Source of the DNA: a virus
IMG/VR virus record: IMGVR_UViG_3300037725_000018
Span: 159,358-223,357 of that record
Length of the DNA: 64,000 nucleotides
Direction: 5' to 3' (one strand)
The first letter of the stretch is position 1. Each line of letters starts with the position of its first letter. The notes beneath the pieces are model-generated. The model was given only the letters and a program-made list of their open reading frames with translations. It was not told the DNA's origin and did no database searches. Shown piece after piece: positions 54,778-62,117 of the stretch. The position numbers and the translations under genes are program-made.

Positions 54778-55434
54778 CTAGTATTTGATTTGAATTTTAT
54801 CTTGTTGTTGCATTCGTTTCATAAGTTTCTTCTCTGCGCTGTAGTCGTGTGGCCCGGAAATGTCTTGATCCAACTCTTCAAAATAATGTCTTTTTTCCAC
54901 GTCTGACTTCATGTGAAAACCAAAACCATAAAGATCAATCTCTACGTCACTTCCAGAACACTCGCTTAACAGAATCGTCATTAAAAGTCCAAGACTCGCT
55001 TGCCCGTGAGTGTTATACTTTCGAAGCTTACGTTTTGACAGAGAATAAATTCTATTGTTTAAAAACAAAAGCTCGTTTGCCACATCTTCATAAAATTCAA
55101 CTGCCCGTTTTCTGCGTTTTGATCCAGAGGGTTTGAATATAAGACGTTCTCCGTCCGTGATTCGGGCCATATCCTCTTTAGTTGTTTCAGAGGCGTTAAT
55201 TCCGTGTCCTAAATGCATTACGGAGTTTAAACACCGAAACGTCGTCTTCGACCCAACGTGCTTTTCGTACCCCTCTACCTCTGCACCGTTGAACCTTAAA
55301 ACCCAATCATGGTCGTCAATTTCGCTTCCAAGTGTGTTTTCTAACACAACGCCGGAGTTCCCAACAATCGCCACAGATGAAGGGATCGTGTAGTTGAACT
55401 TAGATTGAAAATACGTTGAAATTCCTTTTGGCAT
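54778..55434 (-). CDS. GT29 sialyltransferase homologue 1
   Basis: 218 residues. Residues 21-70 match sialylmotif L closely: VAIVGNSGVVLENTLGSEID, then DHDWVLRFNGAEVEGYEKHV and GSKTTFRCLNS. Motif S is THGQASLGLLMTILLSEC (142-159), then IDLYGFGFHM. Motif VS is His196-x4-Glu201 (GPHDYSAEKK). These motifs bind CMP-sialic acid in animal enzymes. No signal peptide or membrane anchor, so it would act in the cytoplasm. GT29 enzymes are largely eukaryotic, with few bacterial or viral cases. Confidence 0.85.
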   Translation of the reverse strand: MPKGISTYFQSKFNYTIPSSVAIVGNSGVVLENTLGSEIDDHDWVLRFNGAEVEGYEKHVGSKTTFRCLNSVMHLGHGINASETTKEDMARITDGERLIFKPSGSKRRKRAVEFYEDVANELLFLNNRIYSLSKRKLRKYNTHGQASLGLLMTILLSECSGSDVEIDLYGFGFHMKSDVEKRHYFEELDQDISGPHDYSAEKKLMKRMQQQDKIQIKY

Positions 55435-55440
55435 TTTGAT

Positions 55441-56082
55441 TTATTTCACAATATCAAATTGATTAGACTCGCAAAACCTGTTCACAACTTCTTCTTCTTT
55501 ATCCCACGTATGAGAACCGTCGTGGTGGTCGCTCCATTGTTCCCAATAATGGCGGTTTTCAACTTTTTCTTGGTGAAACCCAAATCCGTAAAGCGTAACA
55601 TGCTCGCAAAGGCAAGAAAACGTAAGACAAGCAAACATTCCGGTTGAAGGGTGTCTATTTAACTTGTGTTTTACATCTTTTGAAATATATTCTTTAAATT
55701 CTTCAGTAAGCTCGTAAATCGTATTTGAACTATGCGTTAAATTTCGAGCAACGTTTAAAGACCTTTCGTTAACGGGGACGAATATCAAATTTTGATTTCT
55801 AAGCGTTTTAAGCCAGTTTGAAGGCGTAGACGTGTAGTTAAGCGTTTTTCCCTGCTGAAGAAGCCCGTTGACAAGCCGAAACGTCGTTTTTGATCCAACG
55901 TCTTCTTTATGTCCTTTCACTTCTGCGGCGTTCATCCGAACAACACATTCATGGCTGTCAATTTCTTCTCCATTTCCAGAACCGGAAAGGATTCCGCTAT
56001 TTCCCACCACCGCACAATCAGTGAAGCTAACTGTTTTATCTTTGAATATGCGTTGGTGGGGTTTGGGTTGCCGCTTAATCAT
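55441..56082 (-). CDS. GT29 sialyltransferase homologue 2
   Basis: 213 residues. Motif L: CAVVGNSGILSGSGNGEEID, then VVRMNAAEVKGHKEDVGSKT (23-67). Motif S: NRHPSTGMFACLTFSCLCEH (142-161), then VTLYGFGFH, almost the canonical form. Motif VS: His191-x4-Glu196 in SHTWDKEEEV. Paralogous to the gene just downstream (54778) but clearly diverged, so it may use a different acceptor or linkage. Its start overlaps the NeuA stop by 8 bases. Confidence 0.85.
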   Translation of the reverse strand: MIKRQPKPHQRIFKDKTVSFTDCAVVGNSGILSGSGNGEEIDSHECVVRMNAAEVKGHKEDVGSKTTFRLVNGLLQQGKTLNYTSTPSNWLKTLRNQNLIFVPVNERSLNVARNLTHSSNTIYELTEEFKEYISKDVKHKLNRHPSTGMFACLTFSCLCEHVTLYGFGFHQEKVENRHYWEQWSDHHDGSHTWDKEEEVVNRFCESNQFDIVK

Positions 56083-56779
56083 TCACTTTTTCTTGATATT
56101 GCCTCCAATCTTCTTTTGTGTCTACGTCAATAACTCTGTTGTTTAGTCGGTAATATATAGTATCTTTGTTATAGAGGTTTTTATTTAGAGAATCAAGTTC
56201 GTCCACCCGAAATACAGATACAAAATGGCTGTACTCGTAGACGTTTTCTCCGGAATGGATTTCAAAGTCAAGGTCTTTGAGCTTCCCCTTTGCCTCTTGC
56301 CTACGAAACTTCCCCCTTTCAGATGGAAAAACGTGACGCGCCTTCATCGTATCTGAATCAAGACGCATCATAAGATGTGAATACGTGTCTTCGGTCGGGG
56401 GCTGCAGGCAAAGAAGGGAAGAAGCTTGGTTCTTTTTGTAAAAGCCAAGGATACTTCGAACGTCTCGCTTGTATTCACGCTCCGGGTAGGTAGGGTACAA
56501 AAGAACAATGTCGTCGTTGTCGTAGAAATCAAACTTTGAAAAGACGTGTTCGATTACAGGCTTTATACTTGTTTCATCCTGTGCAAGTTCTTTGGGGCGT
56601 TCGACAAGCTTCATCCGGCTTTCACGAACGAACTCTTGAATTTTCGGGTCGTCTGTTGTCACAATGATTCGGCTTAAAACTCTACGTGGAAATTTTTCTT
56701 TGATGATCGGGACAAGCTTCCGATTTTTATTCGGAAAACCTTTTGATCCCTCTCTTGCAGGTACAATATAGTGGAACAT
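56075..56779 (-). CDS. neuA: CMP-nonulosonate (acylneuraminate) cytidylyltransferase, NeuA-like
   Basis: 234 residues. Residues 6-20 VPAREGSKGFPNKNR form the CTP-binding signature, followed by RIIVTTDDPKIQEF. AQDETSIKPVIEHVF and the late VIDVDTKEDW (metal-binding Asp pair) also fit the family. It activates the NeuB product to the CMP form used by GT29 enzymes. Length is that of a single-domain CMP-sialate synthetase, with no extra acetylesterase domain. First gene of the cassette, so transcription runs NeuA, GT29, GT29, NeuB. Confidence 0.85.
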   Translation of the reverse strand: MFHYIVPAREGSKGFPNKNRKLVPIIKEKFPRRVLSRIIVTTDDPKIQEFVRESRMKLVERPKELAQDETSIKPVIEHVFSKFDFYDNDDIVLLYPTYPEREYKRDVRSILGFYKKNQASSLLCLQPPTEDTYSHLMMRLDSDTMKARHVFPSERGKFRRQEAKGKLKDLDFEIHSGENVYEYSHFVSVFRVDELDSLNKNLYNKDTIYYRLNNRVIDVDTKEDWRQYQEKVND

Positions 56780-56825
56780 ACGTGTGTAACATTAAATTTT
56801 AGTAAGTGAATAAAGACTGGCGTTG

Positions 56826-57269
56826 CTACTCTACAACGCGGTCAATTTGATCTGTAAGACTTGTTGTGTACACAAACGATTGAATACCGGACATGTTTCG
56901 AAGATCAAATGTCCGGTACGGATTTTGCTCGAACCCAAAACTTACAATCACGCTATCGTAAAAAGACCTTGGGTTTGGAATAAAGAGGTCCAAAACCGGA
57001 AGAAAACCTTCAAGCGTGTCTGAAACGTTGTCCGGTAAAAACCCAAACGCGGTCAAGACCAAATCTAAAATCTCTTGCTCTGAAATATACTTTATATCAA
57101 TTCCGTGAAGTTTAGAATCGACGTTTTTTTCAAGCACAATCACCTTTCTAGTCTCGGTTTTTCCAGAGGATTTCAAATACTTAAACTCAATAAAGTCCCC
57201 GGACTCCACGTCTTGAAGAACCGTTGGTGATTTATCTGATATTTGATCTTCGTGGTCAAATTCTCTCAT
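56826..57269 (-). CDS. Hypothetical phage protein, 147 aa
   Basis: Begins MREFDHEDQISDKSPTVLQD. The phrase GDFIEFKYLKSSGKTETRKV then IVLEKNVDSKLHGIDIKYIS is a beta barrel of a kind that recurs in T4-like phage proteins. C-terminal half with FIPNPRSFYDSVIVSFGFEQ. Function unknown. Its ATG overlaps the MVVIFE gene stop by 4 bases. Confidence 0.6.
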   Translation of the reverse strand: MREFDHEDQISDKSPTVLQDVESGDFIEFKYLKSSGKTETRKVIVLEKNVDSKLHGIDIKYISEQEILDLVLTAFGFLPDNVSDTLEGFLPVLDLFIPNPRSFYDSVIVSFGFEQNPYRTFDLRNMSGIQSFVYTTSLTDQIDRVVE

Positions 57270-57460
57270 AGCTCTTTAACACGCCTTTCAAGTTTTTTTT
57301 CAAAGCATCCCGGATATGAAAAAACAGAGTCTTGACTAGTTATTTCACAAGACTTCACGTTAAGAAGAGCCGCTCGAACCGAATCGGTTACTAAATCGGA
57401 CGCATACTTGTCATACTTTTCATTGGACTCTCTGTTGCGGTCAAAAAATATGATAACCAT
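57266..57460 (-). CDS. MVVIFE-family protein on - strand
   Basis: 64 residues beginning MVIIFFDRNRESNEKYDKYA. SCEITSQDSVFSYPGCFEKK carries the hydrophobic-Pro motif, then a basic helix (KKLERRVKEL). Three bases separate it from the next member upstream, so the family is duplicated on this strand too. Confidence 0.65.
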   Translation of the reverse strand: MVIIFFDRNRESNEKYDKYASDLVTDSVRAALLNVKSCEITSQDSVFSYPGCFEKKLERRVKEL

Positions 57461-57463
57461 TTT

Positions 57464-57637
57464 TTAAAAACTGTTTGTGATTATACCCTTCACTTTTTTA
57501 GCGCCCCATGAAGGAAGGATAACCTCGTCTTCTACGGAGTCTAACAGATGATCTTCGCTATATACAAATTCAGAAGAGTAAAAGTTAACCAATCCTTCAT
57601 GGAGCTTTTCATCTTTTCTTGAAAATATGATTACCAT
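57464..57637 (-). CDS. MVVIFE-family protein on - strand, 57 aa
   Basis: Begins MVIIFSRKDEKLHEGLVNFY, the same start as its neighbour. EDEVILPSWGAKKVKGIITN gives the central motif with a short basic end. It is below the usual length cut-off for gene calling. Confidence 0.6.
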   Translation of the reverse strand: MVIIFSRKDEKLHEGLVNFYSSEFVYSEDHLLDSVEDEVILPSWGAKKVKGIITNSF

Positions 57638-57640
57638 GTC

Positions 57641-58093
57641 CTAGCCATAAATCACTTTGCTTTTGGTTCCGTGAGTTTCGCAATGCTTTAGGGTGTTCTT
57701 GGTTCCACGGGACTTTTCATCGTCTCCACGCGCCTCTTCTGGCATAAGGGCAATAACAATTCCTCCAGCTTCGGAAACCACCTTTGCGATTTCTTCGTTT
57801 CGCTCGAAGTAATTTGTGGCCTTGTACTCCTGCCCGTAGTATTCCGGGTCATGTGCAAAGTATTCTTCATATTCGTAATGGGCCGGGGCATACTCTGTGT
57901 AGGTTACGTCTTCGAACTTCTCTTCATTTTGAAGAAGCCACTTCACCATACGGTCTACGCCTTTTGGATTCCCACCGGAAACAATTTCTAGATTTTCAGC
58001 ACCGAACTTGCTAACGGCTTTTTCAATGACTGTCCGGATCTTGTCCCATCCGTGGTCCCAACTTCTACTTCCAACAATTCCAATCTTTTTCAT
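57641..58093 (-). CDS. SLOG-domain protein, DUF2493-like
   Basis: 150 residues from the Met at 58093. N-terminal KKIGIVGSRSWDHGWDKIRT (glycine-rich nucleotide-binding loop), VSGGNPKGVDRMVKWLLQN and a late IVIALMPEEARGDDEKSRGT match the SLOG/DUF2493 pattern of a Rossmann-like fold. Such proteins bind nucleotides or their derivatives. A link to nucleotide signalling or defence evasion is possible but not shown. Confidence 0.75.
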   Translation of the reverse strand: MKKIGIVGSRSWDHGWDKIRTVIEKAVSKFGAENLEIVSGGNPKGVDRMVKWLLQNEEKFEDVTYTEYAPAHYEYEEYFAHDPEYYGQEYKATNYFERNEEIAKVVSEAGGIVIALMPEEARGDDEKSRGTKNTLKHCETHGTKSKVIYG

Positions 58094-58136
58094 AATAGTA
58101 GTAATTGTAAACTGTTTTTTGATTCGTTTAATTCTT

Positions 58137-58577
58137 TCAAACTCCAAGGAAACCGTCCTCAGAGCTATTGTTTTCGCTGTTTAGTATAAACTCGTCCAAT
58201 TCAACGCCCGAAAGAACGTCTTGTTCCGAAAGAGAGATAATGCACTCGTAAGCCCCAACGCATTCTCCAACCGGGCTTTCAACGTCTTCGTCCCAAACCA
58301 TATTTTGAATTTCTTTACGGCTTGGGAGAGAAAGCCGATATCCTCCCACATCGATAGAGCTTAATCCGTCTTCTTTCTCTTTGAATTTGAAATCTCTGTC
58401 AGGGTACCGTTTTGTCAATACCCACATAATCGCATAGTCCGGGTTATGGATAAAGTCTATGTTGTTTGCGGCTCTACTTTCCGAATCTGTAAGTTCAAAG
58501 TTCCCCCGCTCAACTAAGTTTTGAAACGAAAGAGTGCTTTGATCTAGTACCGCTTGTATAAGTTCATTTGGGGTCAT
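58137..58577 (-). CDS. Hypothetical protein, 146 aa
   Basis: Begins MTPNELIQAVLDQSTLSFQN. Helix-rich N-terminus, then WVLTKRYPDRDFKFKEKEDG and an acidic C-terminus (ELDEFILNSENNSSEDGFLG). No family recognised. Confidence 0.55.
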   Translation of the reverse strand: MTPNELIQAVLDQSTLSFQNLVERGNFELTDSESRAANNIDFIHNPDYAIMWVLTKRYPDRDFKFKEKEDGLSSIDVGGYRLSLPSRKEIQNMVWDEDVESPVGECVGAYECIISLSEQDVLSGVELDEFILNSENNSSEDGFLGV

Positions 58578-58640
58578 TGATATATTTGCTACGTTAGTTT
58601 GTGGTTCATCTACTCATAGATATTAAAAACGTAGCCCTCT

Positions 58641-59120
58641 TTACTGTTCCAACTTGCCCCCAACCATTCTCTTTTTTACCTCTCTGTGCAAATCTTTGAA
58701 AGTGTGCCCTCTCTTTTCATACACCTTTTCTCTTTCAAATATCTTGTCTATTTTCTTGCTCAGATCACAACTTCTTTTCAACCGCACAACACTTCCATCT
58801 TTAAGTTTAACATAATACGTATCGCTAATAAAGAGTGGAAAAATGTCAAAAGACTCCGGATAAGCTACCCTTGCCACATACTTTACATTGTCGGTGCGAT
58901 AAAAATGGATCATTTTTTCCTCGGCACATACAGCGTAGTAACCATCTAAAGAAACGTAACCCGGATCTCTTGACAGCCCATAATTTTTTAGGTCTCTTTC
59001 AAGAGAATCGCATTTAGAATATGCCTTACCGTAAACTTGTAAGACAGAAACTTTTTCAAAAACGGGAATAAGAATTGCCAACAACAAAAAGTTGCCAACG
59101 AAAATTAAAAGCAGATCCAT
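58641..59120 (-). CDS. Membrane protein, 159 aa, twin 1
   Basis: One N-terminal transmembrane helix (LLLIFVGNFLLLAILIPVF, residues 3-21), then a soluble domain with YYAVCAEEKMIHFYRTDNVK and YYVKLKDGSVVRLKRSC, a PH-like beta pattern, and a basic C-terminal helix. Same architecture as the next upstream gene. Confidence 0.65.
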   Translation of the reverse strand: MDLLLIFVGNFLLLAILIPVFEKVSVLQVYGKAYSKCDSLERDLKNYGLSRDPGYVSLDGYYAVCAEEKMIHFYRTDNVKYVARVAYPESFDIFPLFISDTYYVKLKDGSVVRLKRSCDLSKKIDKIFEREKVYEKRGHTFKDLHREVKKRMVGGKLEQ

Positions 59121-59130
59121 TGAAATTTAC

Positions 59131-59613
59131 TTAAACGTTATCTTTTTTCCTTCGCTCGATTTCCCGCACGATTTCTGAAAACGAGAGTTCCGTATCAAGT
59201 TCACCATTTTTCGGCCTATGTGTTCCGTTAATAACCGATGAAAAATACCTGTGTAGTTCGCTAAACGGAAAAACAACTGCGCTTTTTTTGCCAAAGTCTT
59301 TTGTTAAGATCACGTAAGAGTGTGGAAAAAACATAAGTGGTGGAAAAAAGCCCCGGCGCATAGCTACACAAAGAGCCTCTTTATCCTCCCCGTAGAAGTA
59401 TATTGCATCTTCTGCAACAATATAGTCCGGGACTCCCTTTTTGCCAGATACCTCTAAGGGGCCTTTGCCATTCTCAATGTATCCCACGACCTCCGGGCGC
59501 TCATCCTTACTAAAAACAAGTCCCCCAAGAATTTGTGCCTGCAAAACCAACTCTATGAAATACAAGGCAACCACGCCTCCAACGGCAATTGAAAAAAGAA
59601 AAATCCAAATCAT
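59131..59613 (-). CDS. Membrane protein, 160 aa, twin 2
   Basis: An N-terminal transmembrane helix (IFLFSIAVGGVVALYFIELV), then PDYIVAEDAIYFYGEDKEAL and SYVILTKDFGKKSAVVFPFS, with a helical end (FSEIVREIERRKK). Mirrors the gene at 58641 in layout and length, so they are likely old duplicates. Domain side depends on topology, which the sequence does not settle. Confidence 0.65.
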   Translation of the reverse strand: MIWIFLFSIAVGGVVALYFIELVLQAQILGGLVFSKDERPEVVGYIENGKGPLEVSGKKGVPDYIVAEDAIYFYGEDKEALCVAMRRGFFPPLMFFPHSYVILTKDFGKKSAVVFPFSELHRYFSSVINGTHRPKNGELDTELSFSEIVREIERRKKDNV

Positions 59614-59628
59614 TATTTTAATTTGAAA

Positions 59629-60141
59629 TTAAAGGGCCTGTTCTACAATTTCGTCGTGTTTCATTTCGTCGATTTTGCTTTTCTCCCCGAAAACATCCCC
59701 ACTTAGTTCTCCAGCATAGTCAAACGCACAAATTCTTCCGTCTACAACACTTTTCCCGACCTGCCTGCAATCGATGTTTTCAGCCCAAGCCGGGACCATT
59801 GATTCAAATCCTGTTTCTTTGTCCGGTTCAGAAAACGGGATCACCCGCTCCATCATAAGAACGTCAATTCCGTTCATCGAAAGCGTTCTACAGGCGGCAA
59901 GCCTATCCCGGTTCTCTGTTTGGTTTTCGTAGTTTTCTCTTTCGTCAGAGTTTTGGTGCCTTGCGGGGTAATCAATGGGAAGCTTCAAAACATAGTCAGT
60001 TCCTTCTTTAGCCCAAACTATTCTCCCCATTCCGGAGCCAATCCGAACAAACCCAAGCTCTTTAAGTCGCTTTTTACACTCCGAAACTTTTCTGTTGTAC
60101 AACTCCGCTTCGTCGCTAAATACCTCTGACACGTCGTTCAT
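59629..60141 (-). CDS. Minimal protein-kinase-fold protein, 170 aa
   Basis: Glycine-rich loop RIGSGMGRIVWAKEGTDYVL (33-52), Lys53 in YVLKLP, Glu67 or Glu69 nearby, hinge VLMMERVIPFSE (94-105), then IDCRQVGKSVVDGRICAFDY with Asp141 at the DFG position. The catalytic HRD-like segment is replaced by ENIDCRQVG (Asp124). About 100 residues shorter than a normal kinase, mainly in the C-lobe. Kinase-like proteins of this size occur in large phages. Could phosphorylate a host protein or a small molecule, or be a pseudokinase. Confidence 0.6.
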   Translation of the reverse strand: MNDVSEVFSDEAELYNRKVSECKKRLKELGFVRIGSGMGRIVWAKEGTDYVLKLPIDYPARHQNSDERENYENQTENRDRLAACRTLSMNGIDVLMMERVIPFSEPDKETGFESMVPAWAENIDCRQVGKSVVDGRICAFDYAGELSGDVFGEKSKIDEMKHDEIVEQAL

Positions 60142-60198
60142 AACAGGCTTTGGGGGTTTGACTTCAAAACTCGATATTTACACGCAAAAAAGACAAAG

Positions 60199-60243
60199 CT
60201 TGTTCCCGGTTCACACACGCTTAATTTTTAAAACCGGGAACAC
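60199..60243. terminator. Hairpin with long loop
   Basis: TGTTCCCGGTT pairs with AACCGGGAACA (11 bp) across a 20-nt loop, between oppositely oriented genes. Confidence 0.55.
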
Positions 60244-60307
60244 ACTTTTAAAAAGCCTGTTCAAAGAGTAGAAATAAATAAGGCCCCAATGACAAAGCTT
60301 ATTAGAT

Positions 60308-60613
60308 ATGAAGCTTCTTTTTTGCCCCCATTGCGACGACATGTTCAAACTTGACAGAACTGAAACCCGCTCTTGCAAGTGCGGAAGAGTCCGGGGAAAG
60401 AAGTCTGACGGTAGCCACGCAGTTACAAACGGCTGTGGAATCCCTGTTGCTATTGACAACCGGGACTTGTTTATGGCGGCTATGAATCTTAATGAAGAAG
60501 ACTCCGGTGATATGCAATATGAAGAATTCCAGAAGAAGTATAAAATTAAAGCTTGGCTTCGGCCCCACGAAGGAAAAGGAAACCCTCGGTCTGTCGTTGA
60601 CGAAGACCTGTAG
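60308..60613 (+). CDS. Zinc-ribbon protein, 101 aa, on the opposite strand
   Basis: Begins MKLLFCPHCDDMFKLDRTET. C6-x2-C9 pairs with C23-x-C25 (RSCKCGRVRG), then SDGSHAVTNGCGIPVAIDNR, a pattern seen in small DNA-metabolism or transcription zinc-ribbon proteins of phages. The only + strand gene in the right third of the window. Confidence 0.65.
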   Translation: MKLLFCPHCDDMFKLDRTETRSCKCGRVRGKKSDGSHAVTNGCGIPVAIDNRDLFMAAMNLNEEDSGDMQYEEFQKKYKIKAWLRPHEGKGNPRSVVDEDL

Positions 60614-60901
60614 TTAGTTGAGGGGAATCTCTTCGACCGCATTTGTTTTCTCGTTAAACCGAAGATAATACTTTCCAGCTTCCGCACCTGACTCGTAAGA
60701 CATGCAGACGTGTTTGGATATGTAAAGCTGGTGGATACTAGGATCAAAAGGGACCCAAAATATCTTTCGTTTATAGTCGCAAATCGGTGATCGATCTGAG
60801 TACGTAACAGACCAATCGTGTACGTTTCGAAAAAGGTTATACGTGCTTTTGATTCGTCGGTTTATATCAAGAGGTTCCATCATTTTCTTACTAGTCTTCA
60901 T
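60614..60901 (-). CDS. Hypothetical protein, about 95 aa
   Basis: Begins MKTSKKMMEPLDINRRIKST (Met at 60901) or, less likely, at 60880. A Tyr/Trp-rich middle (HDWSVTYSDRSPICDYKRKI) and an end with YYLRFNEKTNAVEEIPL. Overlaps the nuclease stop slightly if the longer start is used. No family recognised. Confidence 0.55.
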   Translation of the reverse strand: MKTSKKMMEPLDINRRIKSTYNLFRNVHDWSVTYSDRSPICDYKRKIFWVPFDPSIHQLYISKHVCMSYESGAEAGKYYLRFNEKTNAVEEIPLN

Positions 60902-61865
60902 CGATCCATTTATCATCAATATATCCTTTCATTCCAGAGGGATACGAGTCGAAACGTTCTCCATCTTGATCACAAATTCCGTACTTTGAATCTCCGTTAA
61001 ACTGCTTTGAAAATGGGCAAAAGGCACACTTGAACTTTTCCGGGCGCTTTTCCATTGGCTCGGTCGTCTTTTTTCCACCCGGAAAGCCTGTCCGGAGAAA
61101 CTCGTTGAGCCAGTTGTCTACTTGTTCATGGGCCTCACTTGACGTTGGTGGAGTCCATTCGTTGATTCGGCCCGAATCCCAACGCGGGTCAACTTCTCTT
61201 TGGGCAATCCAATACGAAACGTCAACTTGCTCTTTTTTTACTCCAAGCTTGTTTGCGTAAAAGTCTCTGTATGCCAAAAGCTGGTTGACGCGCTCTGGCT
61301 CTTGTTTGTCCCACTTGTTCCAACCGCTTGTTGACGTTTTAATGTCAATGATCTTGTAAGACTCGCGGTGCTTTTCTTTTAAGATCACGTCAAGATAGCC
61401 CACAAACACAACTCCGTCTTTTACCTCTTCTTCAATGGGAACCTCAATACCAACAAGTTCAGTAAAGCTCGGATCAAAGTAATAGTCCCGGTACTTTTTG
61501 AACTCGTCAAGTATCTTTTCGGTCTTCTTGAAGTATTCAGCAAGCTCTCTAGGCGTTGTTGGGGTATCTTCGATACTTGCCCAAGGCTCATTTTCGTTCG
61601 TCTGTTTAAACGCCTCTTGAAGCTTCTCTTTAAACATTTGCTTCAAGTCAATGGCCTTAGCCTTTTCTTTTCCCTCCTCGTACAGAACTTTTAGGTAATG
61701 CTGGATTGTTTCGTGAAAAGCCGTTCCCCCGATTGTGTGAATGCTATCTGTCGGAGGTTTATGGCCTTGCACGTACCTGTACTCCCAAGACTTCGGGCAA
61801 CTCACAAACTTTTTCATTTGCGAGTAACTAATTGTGTGACTATCTGACTTTTTTGAGTTTTGCAT
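60891..61865 (-). CDS. PD-(D/E)XK nuclease, Cas4/RecB-like with four Cys
   Basis: 324 residues. His51 (GTAFHETIQHY), Glu141 (GIEVPIE), Asp159 (VGYLDVIL), Asp174-x-Lys176 (KIIDIKTS) and Gln195/Tyr199 (QLLAY) form a full RecB-type PD-(D/E)XK site. Cys23 plus Cys280-x2-Cys283 and Cys298 could hold an iron-sulfur cluster as in Cas4/AddB. Probably a 5'-3' exonuclease or nuclease in replication or recombination. Neighbouring genes (MazG, gp62-like) support a DNA-metabolism role. Confidence 0.8.
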   Translation of the reverse strand: MQNSKKSDSHTISYSQMKKFVSCPKSWEYRYVQGHKPPTDSIHTIGGTAFHETIQHYLKVLYEEGKEKAKAIDLKQMFKEKLQEAFKQTNENEPWASIEDTPTTPRELAEYFKKTEKILDEFKKYRDYYFDPSFTELVGIEVPIEEEVKDGVVFVGYLDVILKEKHRESYKIIDIKTSTSGWNKWDKQEPERVNQLLAYRDFYANKLGVKKEQVDVSYWIAQREVDPRWDSGRINEWTPPTSSEAHEQVDNWLNEFLRTGFPGGKKTTEPMEKRPEKFKCAFCPFSKQFNGDSKYGICDQDGERFDSYPSGMKGYIDDKWIDED

Positions 61866-61892
61866 GAAGAAAGACCTTGTTTGGTTCTTTCT

Positions 61893-62111
61893 TCATATAT
61901 AGTCAGACTGTATTTTATTATGAAGTTCTTGTTTAGATTCTACTCTTAGACTAGAAGAAAATTTTTGGTAGTCGTATGCCCGAATGCCTAGCTTGCTTTT
62001 TTCTCTCCGGATGAAAAGGAGTGAAAAATTTTCATCCTTGATTAAAGAAAGAAACGGATTATCAAAGTTTGGAATACTTTGGTAATATGTGCGATCAAGA
62101 AAGATAACCAT
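61893..62111 (-). CDS. MVVIFE-family protein on - strand
   Basis: 72 residues beginning MVIFLDRTYYQSIPNFDNPF. ENFSLLFIRREKSKLGIRAY is a strand-basic segment; the tail is helical and charged. It lies between the nuclease and MazG genes, 6 bases after the MazG stop. Confidence 0.6.
   Translation of the reverse strand: MVIFLDRTYYQSIPNFDNPFLSLIKDENFSLLFIRREKSKLGIRAYDYQKFSSSLRVESKQELHNKIQSDYI
61894..61902 (-). promoter_or_regulatory. CTATATATG late-promoter-like motif
   Basis: - strand CTATATATG about 29 bases before the start of the PD-(D/E)XK gene. Confidence 0.35.
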
Positions 62112-62117
62112 CGATCT

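Noticed and set aside
60891-61865. The Cas4-like nuclease as evidence for a CRISPR system
   Set aside because: No other cas genes or repeats are present; similar RecB-type nucleases are common in phage replication modules.
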